The translations under genes were made by a program, and so were the position numbers. DNA of 23,228 nt from NCBI GenBank assembly GCA_004335635.1, contig QAXH01005275.1:1-23228 (forward strand), read 5' to 3'. Below, piece after piece: positions 1-9,046 of this stretch; positions within the stretch are counted from its first letter, which is position 1; each line of letters begins with the position of its first letter. The notes under the pieces are model-generated. The model saw nothing but the letters and a program-made list of their open reading frames with translations. It was not told the DNA's origin and ran no database searches. Source of the stretch: Chloromonas sp. AAM2. Taxonomy: Eukaryota > Chlorophyta > Chlorophyceae > Chlamydomonadales > Chlamydomonadaceae.

Positions 1-61
1 CATTGCATGCAGGGCCCGAATCTTCCACATACAAAGCAGGTTCCACATACATGGCATGCAG

Positions 62-2006
62 GGATGCTGATGCCGTGGGAATGCAAGAGCTAGGGCCTGT
101 GGAGCTCGAGCTTCTAGGTCACTGCGGTCACACCATCGCTCATTCCTACGACCCGCCCTACCTGGTGCCCCCTCTGGCTAGCCTTGAGTACGTGGATACG
201 GCAGAGGAGGGCATGTGGGCAATACAACCGCTGCTGTTTCTAACGCCTACAACTCTGGCAGGGGGTGTGTTTGCGTCCAGCCGGGCGCCTGACCTGGTGG
301 CATTGGCAGGAGAGCTGTACAACGCTAACGGAAAGGTAGTTGGCAAGGTAGGCAGTGCATGATGGAGGTTTAGGTCCTGACCTGATTCCGTAGTGTTGAA
401 GCACTGTGTCGTACGGAGTGTCGATAACATTCCAGTGCTGGCATTCCACTTGAATTATGGTGTGCATGTGTCAAGTGTAGTCATTTCTTGATGTGCCGAT
501 GGAGATGCTAGTGGCACAGACAGGAGTCATATGTCCTGGAGTATAGCCTGATCTGTTTTCTCACGCGTGAGAAGTGAGCTGGTGCTGGGCTATGAGCAGA
601 CTGCAATCAAAGAGATGGAGCGAAACTGAGTTGGAAAACTTCTTTTTTATCTGGGTTTGTAGTGAGTAAGTATTGGCTGAATTTGGGATGGTTGCTACCC
701 AACACTGATTCACTTTGGTTATGTTGAACCAAATGTCCTGGCAATGTTGCAAACATCTTGACAAACATGCACATAGTTTAGCATGCAGCCTATCTCACTG
801 CGCAGCCTGCCCTGTCCGGTGTGTGCCCATGCACAGCCCCAGCTACATGCACTCTCCCTGGGCCCGGGGGCGCTGTCCGTCTCCAACCCGTCAGCTGTAG
901 CCTACGCAGACAAGTGAGTGCTGGATGATGAGCAGTGGTCATGCACCGGCTTCTGCGCAACCAAAGCTAGCACAGCTGCTTGGCTTCGATTTTTGCACTG
1001 GTGAGGATGCTTCACACAGCCAGTGACTCAGTGCTCACGGCAGCAATTGCAGCAATACTTACACTTCTCACGGCTTTGCACGCATCGTTGAGGTCCAGTG
1101 GCATAGTAGTCTGGGGAAGCCTGTTCCGGCAGCAGGCGCCAAGCTCGCACCAATAACCACACCAACGTCACCTTGGACCATGTTCACATACATTCATAGA
1201 CGGTGATTGGTGGCACAGGCAGGGCACTAGGGCAGTCACACCACAGAGGGGCGATTGGTTGGGGACGCATCCCACTGCACTGGCACAGATGGCCTGTTGC
1301 CTCCTCTTGACGTCACCCTGGTTCTTTCGCTCCCTATACTCTGGATTGGAATGCCATGCGGTGACAGGTGTGTGGCGCGTCTGTTGCCCTTGATGCCTGT
1401 CCGGCCTGACCAGCAGCTGGAGTCTGAAGAGCCCAGCACAGGTGCAACTGGCCAGCCTGCGCTGGGCACTGCACATAGCCTACCTGCCATGGAGCAGCTT
1501 CTCAACACCTTCAACAACGACTTCTTTGGCCTTAGCAAGGTGCGCTGGATACACTAGTACTGGTCGGCTTTGCCTAACGCAGCTGTGCGACTGCTGTCAA
1601 CTCTGATGTGGGCATGCATGTAAGGCATTACGAGGATATGCACTTTGACTGGTTATGGTATGCAGTCATCCGCCACTCGTGCCGCCCATGGACTGTGATG
1701 GTTTACATGTGTATCAACTGGAGGCGGACGGGCCAACTGGTGGCATATATCGTGCTTGCTTTGTGCCCTGTTTTGACTGCAGCTGAGCGCCACAGAGCGC
1801 GTGCCACCCACTTTCTTCATGACGACGTACAGGAGACTGGCTGCGGACATGCTGAGGTGAAGACCCGGCCTATGGCATCACCCTTCCCATTAGCAAATTG
1901 CGATCTGAGCAGGAGTGACTGCGGCATAAACGGTTGTACAAGACACACCTGCTCTACCAGGTCCCAACTGAGACATGCAAACTCAGACTGGAAGGCCAGG
2001 CACTGA
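62..2006 (+). CDS. 3' portion of an unrecognised multi-exon protein gene (partial at left edge)
   Basis: I do not recognise this protein. A phase-consistent model uses exons 62-335, 843-913, 1368-1539, 1783-1856 and 1961-2006 (TGA at 2004-2006). It gives about 211 residues of C-terminal sequence; the 5' end lies outside the window. The first exon is the best coding stretch, reading ...SYDPPYLVPPLASLEYVDTA..., then a hydrophobic segment (MWAIQPLLFLTPTTLAGG) and SSRAPDLVALAGELYNANGK before a GTAGTT donor. Exon 2 ends ...SNPSAVAYADK at GTGAGT. Exon 3 carries LLPLMPVRPDQQLES and MEQLLNTFNNDFFGLSK. Exon 4 carries RVPPTFFMTTYRRLAADML, basic and helical in look. Acceptors at 1782 and 1960 have good pyrimidine tracts. 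An alternative 3' end reads through the exon 3 donor to a TAG at 1555-1557, with TGTAA at 1619-1623 shortly after. The frame and the first and third exons are fairly secure; the joins are less so. Confidence 0.5.
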
Positions 2007-2842
2007 AGGGTTGGGTCGTGCTTATGCTGCCTACTGCACTGTGCCTTCGTCAGCTGACCGGATGCTGCTTCTCATTTGGACAAGACAGAGCATCAACCAT
2101 CTGCGCCCCCATCAACCAATCTTGTGGCGACATCCACTAGTTTACCAAAATGTGGGCAAAGAGAGTGGCTTCAGTGCACCAAGGGCTGGGGGCAGCGCAT
2201 GCAGGCAAGAGCTGCGGCTGGCCACCCTCATGACATCTGCTGACCGCCGGCGACAATATGCCTGGCAGAGTGCCACATCTATTTTGTTTTTACATTGAAT
2301 ATACACATGCTGAGCGGCTTCGCTTAAGCGAGCGGGTTGCCCGCATGTGCCTCAGCGTCAGCAGCTGGAAGTGGTTAAGGATTTCCAAACACTTGACGTT
2401 TTAACGTTGCAATCAGCCCCAGGGCACAGGCGGGCAGGGACAGAGACCACACACCACAGCAACAAAACCAGCCCGCCTGTCCTCTGGAGCACCCACCCAC
2501 CACGTAATACCGGAGAACAGCCAGGGAAATGAGCTCATTGTGGCGTCCCTTGATGGCCAGCCACACAAGCACCATAAGACAGGCAAGGCCGAAGAAAGGA
2601 AGAGAAACCGGAAGACCAGCAAGACACGAAGCAAGACTCCGAAAGCAAGACTCCAAAGCAAGAACAGCAAGACGTCACTCGCCCAAATCGGCGAAATCTA
2701 GACATGCCCAGCAAGGACGGCCCAAACAACAGGGTAAGGCAGCAAAACAGGAAAAAAAAGCCTCTCAGCCCATTCCACTGGCACCGCATGGCATCTGGAT
2801 AGACAGATTGACAAGTATCAGCACGCGCGCAGTAAGTGAGCT
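2007..2842. other. Intergenic stretch before the tRNA gene
   Basis: No convincing gene is seen. The left part presumably holds the 3' UTR of the upstream partial gene; no TGTAA signal was found here, so the transcript end is undefined. At 2431-2504 there is a CA-rich segment resembling one at 22431-22519. From about 2575 to 2760 the + strand is strongly purine-rich (AAG, GCAAGAC and AGCAAG words repeated imperfectly). This makes a long basic open frame that looks like a composition artefact, and it runs into the tRNA gene. Confidence 0.6.
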
Positions 2843-2928
2843 GGCCGGGTAGCGCAATGGATAGCGCGTCGCTTTCCGATACAACCGGGTAGAGGCGGAG
2901 GTTGTGGGTTCGAGTCCCATCCTGGTCG
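2843..2928 (+). tRNA. tRNA-Arg, anticodon CCG, with 13-nt intron
   Basis: The sequence folds into a full cloverleaf. The acceptor stem pairs 2843-2849 (GGCCGGG) with 2921-2927 (CCTGGTC) through five Watson-Crick and two G-U pairs, with G2928 as discriminator. The D arm is GCGC/GCGC around AATGGATA. The anticodon stem is 2869-2873 (TCGCT) with 2894-2898 (GGCGG). The anticodon is CCG at 2876-2878, which reads CGG (Arg). The T arm is GTGGG/CCCAT around TTCGAGT. A 13-nt intron (2880-2892) sits one base 3' of the anticodon, the canonical nuclear position. A-box and B-box (GGTTCGAGTCC at 2907-2917) Pol III promoter elements are intact. CCA is not encoded, as expected for a nuclear gene. Confidence 0.93.
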
Positions 2929-2932
2929 AATG

Positions 2933-2936
2933 TTTT
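2933..2936 (+). terminator. RNA polymerase III terminator of the tRNA gene
   Basis: A run of four T residues begins five bases after the last base of the tRNA-Arg gene. T4 or longer on the non-template strand is the standard Pol III stop, so the primary transcript would carry a very short trailer. Confidence 0.7.
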
Positions 2937-3573
2937 GCCCTAGCTCGGCGAGTGTCACCCCTGGTGTCTAGAAGAATGGATTCAGTGCTGGCCGCCCGCG
3001 TCCTTGGGGAGGCAGCCAAGCCCTCTTCACCCTGACTGAGACCCGCATTGCAGAGTAAGGGAATTCTACAACCGCAGCGCTTCATGGGGCACTACGCCCA
3101 ATAGCTCACACCCGAGAAAAGGCGATGACTTGGACAGGTGTCATCAGGATTACGTCATCGGGTGCTTTTTACCATGATGTTACCAACATGGCTTCACTTC
3201 TTTTTTATTCATTGCTGGCAAGGACAGGTGAGCGAACACGAGACTTGCGTGCATCCTTATCGTGTGAATCCTTATGATTTGATGCAATGGTTACTTGTGT
3301 TGAGTCAGAGCAATATGCCTGCGGCAAACCAAAGTGCTGTAGCTTGCACACTTCATCACAAGGCGCCTGAGTCTTGCAAAGCCAAAGTTCACTGTAACGG
3401 TGTTGCCACAATAAGCACGAGTAGAACTGGTCTGGTGAATTGTCAGTTATGTACACGCTGGTTATACAACTCATTGGGTGACATGTAAAGCTACCGTCAG
3501 GTACAGAACCTTTCAACAACTAAAGAAGCAGCAGTCAGCATAGAGGGGCAATACAGCACACATACGCAGTGTC

Positions 3574-3622
3574 GTGCACCTGAAGGGTACATGTACCTGA
3601 AGGGGTATGTGCACCTGAAGGG
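3574..3622. repeat. Short tandem repeat, three imperfect units
   Basis: The core TG[C/T]ACCTGAAGGG occurs three times, separated by short GTA/CAT-rich linkers (around TACA and GTATG), giving a period of about 18 bp. It lies outside any gene model. It looks like ordinary slippage-derived sequence. Confidence 0.75.
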
Positions 3623-4019
3623 AATGATCCAGAACAGAATGGCACACGATGCCAGTGACACAGAGACTGACGGACATCAATTTGCTTTGTGGGTCTGTCG
3701 TTTGTAACGATAGGTACATAGGTACATAGCCTCTCGTTTTTTAATTGATCTCATGTCATAGGCAAATGCACACCCTCCCTAAGCAGAACTGGCAACATCA
3801 ACCCTCAGGCTTGACAAAATGAAAAAACATGGACACGTCATGGCGAGGTCAGTAGTTCAACAACTCATACCAGAAACGAGGAGGCTTCAGCCAACTTGCT
3901 AGGTTCTGAAAAGCCGGGGCCTGCCCCCTGTATGTCCTGGCCCCTGCCAAACATGTTTACAGTGCGAGTAAATGCGTGTCACGATGCATGTACGCATCCA
4001 CTGCAGGCTGGCAAATAAC

Positions 4020-4024
4020 TTACA
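4020..4024 (-). promoter_or_regulatory. Candidate TGTAA polyadenylation signal for the zinc-module gene
   Basis: On the minus strand TGTAA lies about 42 nt past the stop codon of the gene ending at 4067. A second TGTAA lies at 3957-3961, about 105 nt past the stop. TGTAA is the established polyadenylation signal in Chlamydomonas and relatives; which copy is used cannot be told from sequence. Confidence 0.5.
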
Positions 4025-4066
4025 AAGCAAGTAGCTTCTTTCATTGCTGGTCCCTCTACATCCCGC

Positions 4067-7000
4067 TCACATCCCCGTCCTTGTCCCACCAGGTGCTGCC
4101 CTCACACTGCCACTCCCATTGCCATCCGTTGTCTGTCCTTCAACACCGACTGTCCGCTCCTGCTTTACCGCTTGCCTGCCTAACCCTTCCCCCTGCTGCC
4201 GTGCATGGGCCGCTCCGCTGGTAGGCACAGCCGGTGCCCCTACGCTACCTCCAGGGTCACCAGCAGCTACTGGGGCCATGCCCTGGCCTCCACCCAACCA
4301 CATGGCCACATCTGCAAGGCTGACATCTGACACCTGCCGACTCCTAGCAGCAGCCGCAAACTCCATCGCAGCAGGGCCGTCCAAGAGCGAATCAAAGCGC
4401 ATCACACCACCGCTGTACCCGCTTGCACCTGCCAGGGTCATCCCATCATACCCACCCAGCCCACCAGCCCCACCCATGTTAGCGCCTGCATCCCCAGTGA
4501 AGCCGCTAACACCAACACCACTCAGACCACGCAAGCCGTTGGCGAGCCCGTTTTCACCCAGCCCCATGCTCAAGCTCTCCAGCTGGGCGCGCCTTGCTTG
4601 CTGGAATGCCGTGTCGGGCAAACCGGTGCCTGCTCCTTGCTGGGTGCCTGCTGCTGGCTGGGTGGCAGCCGCTCGCGGAAAGACATCCTGTGCAGTAGTT
4701 GCTGGTGGGTACAGGTCTCTGAGGAGCGAGTCCATGCGGCCAGGGCTAGAGCCGTACATGTATGGCGAATCCACGCGCATGGCTGGGCCAAGTAGGGACT
4801 CAATTCGCCCCTGGGCATTGGCAGGGAGGCCAAACACAGTCTCCGGCCGTGTGGCATCAACCACCTCTCTTAGCGAGTCGTTGCGTCCTGTTGTTGCTGC
4901 ATTCAGCACACCCATCGATTCCGTTCGCACACGCCCCGCTGCGGCCGTCCAGCCAGCCACAGGGGGTGCCCGGCCCCACGCCCCGGCCGCACCATTGCCC
5001 GCGCCATTCCCACTGGTACCAGCCGACTGGGACAACAAGCCAGCAGCCAGAAGCACTGCATCCAGCGAACTGGTTGCGTCATTGCCCATCCCGGCCGCCG
5101 CACCCAGCACAGGCGCTCCCGGCCCTACCAACCCAGCCCCAATCAGCACATCTTGTGAAGCCGCCGCACTGCGTGGTGCGCCAACGAGCGACTGCTCTCC
5201 GGGCGCCATATCCCCCATTAACTGCTCGTGCATGCGAGGGGGCAGAACCACGCTGCCTTGCCGCAGGAAGGTGTCAAACAGGCCAGGGTCGGCACCCGTG
5301 AGAAATGCGGACGGTTTTCGAGACCCGCCCATCCCGGCAGGCGGATGCAGTACCCGAGCTGCGGCCTGTTGCTCCTGAAAGGAGCCTTGGTGGCGGAAGG
5401 CGGCCGGCGTGTCGCTTGGCACACGCAAGCCTTCTGGGGGTGCAGCATTCCATAGACCACTTCCAGAGCTGGGAGGCGACAGGGCGCCTTCAGCTGCAAG
5501 GTGTGCCGAGCTGTTGAAAGACGGCCCCTCCGTGCCAACCACGCCCCAGCCAACCCGCCCATTGCCACCAACAGCAGCAGCTGCAGGCGGGAAATCACGT
5601 GATACACGCTCCAGGCTGCTACCATTGGCAGCCCCATTAGTGCCTGTTGACAGGTCGTGGGAACTGATCTGGAGACCACTGCCACCGTACAATGGCTCGG
5701 ACATGGGACCAACTACCTCAGCCCCTGCCCCTGCCGCGGCTGCAGCCGCTGCCAATGTCATGTCAGACGAGAAAAACGATGGCATGGCCTGCCGGGGCCG
5801 CACAGTTGCCCGCTGCAGCAGCACCTGCTGTTGTTCACTGGATGGCAGCAGCGGCTGGGTTGCATTCATCGCTGCCAGTACTGCTGCGGCTTTGGCTGCC
5901 ATGGCTGGTGCCAAAGGGTTGTTTTGTCGATCATGAACTGCCCCACTGCCAAAGCCCCCCGCTGCTTGTGATGCTGCTGTGCGCGCAGCCTGGCGTGTTT
6001 GACGGGGAATGGAGGGTGGACTTGCGGTGGCAATGCCGGCATCTTCTTCCTCCTCGTCTGTAGAAACCGGTTCTTCCTTGAGCTTGCGTTTATCGGTGCG
6101 GTACACCTGCAATCATCATTGGGCACAGACCGCCACTGTGCAAATGCAGGTGTGAGCTTCGCGAATGAACGACACTAGAACAGAACACAATCATTGCGGA
6201 GCATGTGCAGGAACCAAGGTCCTGGGGTCGAACAGGTGGAGGCACCAGCAGTGCAACAGTTGAGGGATCTGTATCCCCGCATAGTAGAGCAGTCACCATA
6301 CCCTTAAAGAAGAAGTGCAAGATGCAGCTGCTTAAAGTTGAATTGACATGAATGGGAATGGAGCATGGAGACAAGCAATGACATTCGCTGAAGAAGCATA
6401 TGCCAATTACAAAATACAATGATCAAGGACTGCCATTGCCTTGTTCTGCCGTGCAAGGGCAGAAAGACTAAGGCAAAACATTTCCTCAACATTCTCACCC
6501 TATTTATGGACGGATATATTTCATGCATCTTCATCATTCCCACCACTACTTCCAGCTGCTGGTCTGGTGCTGCAAGAACTGAGCAATGGCCTCCCCAGGA
6601 TTTAAGAGAGACCTTTCAAGGACAATGACGTTAGAGTAAGAAAACAGATGCCTTTCTTGACCAATCAATCTGAGTCAGAAAATCACCTTTTCACAACCCT
6701 TGCAGCGGCGGTGGTAGCCCGAGGGCTGCTGCCGGTCGCGTGCAAACTCAGTCAAGGGCTTGCTGGCATTGCACATGGAGCATTCCTTCGTCGCCTGCAG
6801 GGGTGTGAGAAAAACTATGCTAAACTCGCAGTAGTAAGACAGGCAGTGGTCAGTGGACCACAGCAACGCCAACAAAACAAACTAGATGTGCAGCACGACC
6901 AGCTTGACCAGCGACTGCTTGTCACACAACAGTATTAAGACATGTTGCGAATTTGACCAGGTCACGAGTTTGGTCAGGTGATGAGATGAATGTTCATGAG

Positions 7001-8627
7001 TGTATGATGAGGCTGCATGGACATGAGATAGGCCACTCATCGCTCAGCCCTGCGCCCACCTTCGCTGCTGGGTCCCCCACGTGCTCCAGAGCCTTCTGCG
7101 CTAGCAGCTCCTTGCGGCGCTCCGAGCAGCACGCCTTGCACCAGGAGTCCTGCAGGGACAGGAAACGGCCACAAGGAGCATGTGGATACATGCATGTGAT
7201 GCACATCACTGATGCAGACAGCACAAACGTTAAACCTCGAAGGAATGGAGCCATGCCCTGTCGTGTTGCTAGCCACTGCTCATCATCATCATTATCATAC
7301 ATGGCTTTTCATGGTTCAACCCACGGTACTGCAGCTAGACACAATGTCTCTCCAAGCATGACAATCGTCATCAAGCATGCCAAAGCTTACTGGTAACAGG
7401 GTGCAAAGTACAAATGTCATCACTGGCAACGCGGTTCCAAGTTGAGAGTGGGGCACCCCTGCCTCTCCTTGCTACAGCCTCCTGGCCCTCTGGGGCTGAA
7501 GCCACTGAGTATCCTATCTTTGTTTGATGCTTGTCCACTCACCAGGCCACTTGTTGTGTATGCATGCTTCTTGAACATGGCTGCTGGCTTGACCTCGTGG
7601 CAACGCTTGCACTCCTTCTCCTCCCAGATTGCCGCCCCTGATTCAATGTTCCGCTGCTTGCGTGCGGCATGCTGCGCCCGCCTGCATCAAACACGCCAAC
7701 CACTCAAGTCACAGTTTGGAATGGCACCTGCAATACTTCTGAAGTGGGCAGCAGCAAGGTGCAGGCACATTGTTATGGCAAGCCGAGTGAAGTTTTTGAT
7801 CCTGACTTTTGACAGCGAGTAGCGACTGCGGCCATGATGAGAGAGGCTTGAGAACGTTCCGTTTTTGGCAATGTGATCAACATCATCCTTGTGACCCAAA
7901 CCCTGCTAATTTGATTGTAAGCAGTGGTGTGCTGAAGTGCAACCATGACTTGCGCAACGAACTTGACAGTCAGCCATTCACTTGCCTGCACTCCCTGCAC
8001 CGTGCGTCCAGTCCTGTTATCCTCCGAGCATCCTTCATAAAGGCATCAGCAGGCTTGCGGATTTTGCATATTGAGCACTCGCGTTCGGACACTCGCACAC
8101 CAGGACCCTGCTCCTTGCGTTTTTGAGAGCTCTTGTTGAAGCATTGCTTGCACCAGCTGCGCACACACACAGCAGCGCATACTGGTCAGGCAAGCCGTGA
8201 TACCAGGACAAACAAGTGGAACCAAGTTGAGAGGCGCACGCCCATGAGGCACACAGGCGTGCTCAATGCAGCATGGTTGGAGTGGCTGATGGACTATGAG
8301 GAATGCTGCATGTGTGTGACATGACATAAGGGGTCGACCCACAAGGAGTTTGACGACGCATCAGAGAGCACTGGGTGCAAATCCAGTGTTGCATCAGGTG
8401 ACTCGGTCATTGAGCACAGGGGGCAAAGCCGTGTCATAGCAGGCCTTTGCCTGAGAGACGTACCTTGTGTAGCCCCCCTTCTTGGTGGGGTCTTTCCAGA
8501 ATGATGCAGCAGCAAGCTTGACTTCTTTGCATTTGCTGCATGTCTTGTAGCCCGCGCTGGGAAGCTGCTGCGCTGCTAAGGCATTGGAAGCATCCGGAGA
8601 GCCTGCAGATGGGCCTGCAGAGGCCAT
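4067..8627 (-). CDS. Four-module Cys4 zinc-finger protein with long low-complexity phospho-motif tail
   Basis: I do not recognise a named family. Six exons on the minus strand agree in phase: 8627-8464, 8156-7982, 7671-7543, 7149-7060, 6794-6687 and 6106-4067, giving about 901 residues. The start is the first in-frame ATG (8627). Residues 28-220 hold four tandem modules C-x2-C-x22/23-C-x2-C with cysteines at 30/33/57/60, 82/85/108/111, 134/137/160/163 and 191/194/217/220. Each follows the pattern [KE]xCxxCxxxKxxxxF...G[LY]xxxCxxC, which suggests a small Zn-binding fold able to contact nucleic acid (inference). A basic stretch, TDKRKLK (about 226-232), could be a nuclear signal and is followed by an acidic patch. 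The last exon encodes 679 residues rich in Ala, Gly, Ser and Gln, with no visible domain but with repeated R-x-[D/E]-S motifs at about residues 616-795. A role as a nuclear regulator is inference only. The exon 2/3 junction has an equally phase-consistent GC-AG alternative adding two residues. Confidence 0.85.
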
Positions 8628-9046
8628 CAAAAGGTGATGGAATAAAATGTCGTATTTCCTGCTATGTGATTTAGAGCGTGGCCGCGCTGGGATGCGGATT
8701 TGTGTGTCACGAGCCCGGTGTGTCACGAGCACGTAATGGTGATGGTGTCAGCGATGCTTGGTAATGTCATATCAGATTGCATAGATGGCCCGTAGCTAAT
8801 CCCGACGTCCAGCCGGTCCACCGCTTTCGGTTGACAAACCCCCAAAAGAACCCGCCAAGACCAAAATGAGGACAGTTCGCAAATGCGATCTTGCTGCATC
8901 GTGCCCTTGTAGCCCAGGTTCACCATCTGGACCGAACCAAGATTTGGATTGCATTGGTGACAGTCAAACCCGTGTTTGGCCATGGCGCGTGCGTAATTAA
9001 TTTGGCGTGTCGGTGGAGCTCGGAAGCCGCTATTGACGCAGCAGAA
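8628..9046. promoter_or_regulatory. Shared upstream region of two divergent genes
   Basis: About 420 bp separate the start codons of the minus-strand zinc-module gene (8627) and the plus-strand coiled-coil gene (9047). Both 5' UTRs and both promoters must lie here unless either gene has an upstream non-coding exon. A 13-bp direct repeat GTGTGTCACGAGC occurs at 8702-8714 and 8718-8730, 16 bp apart. No clear TATA box was seen. Confidence 0.55.

Larger units (their letters stand above)
2937..4066. other. Intergenic stretch between the tRNA and the zinc-module gene 3' end
   Basis: I see no supportable gene. Open frames here are short, lack splice-consistent extensions and have no recognisable protein character. 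The stretch contains a three-unit tandem repeat (3574-3622), several stop-rich AT-richer segments, and on its right edge the 3' UTR and polyadenylation signals of the minus-strand gene that ends at 4067. Confidence 0.6.

Noticed and set aside
2529..2852. 107-residue very basic open frame
   Set aside because: It arises from a purine-rich simple stretch and runs into the tRNA gene; there is no similarity to a known basic protein.
4044..5378. 444-residue plus-strand open frame
   Set aside because: It is antisense to the last exon of the zinc-module gene. Its Pro/Ala/Ser-rich content is the mirror of the Gly/Ala-rich real frame, and it has no domain. The minus frame continues in phase into the zinc modules.
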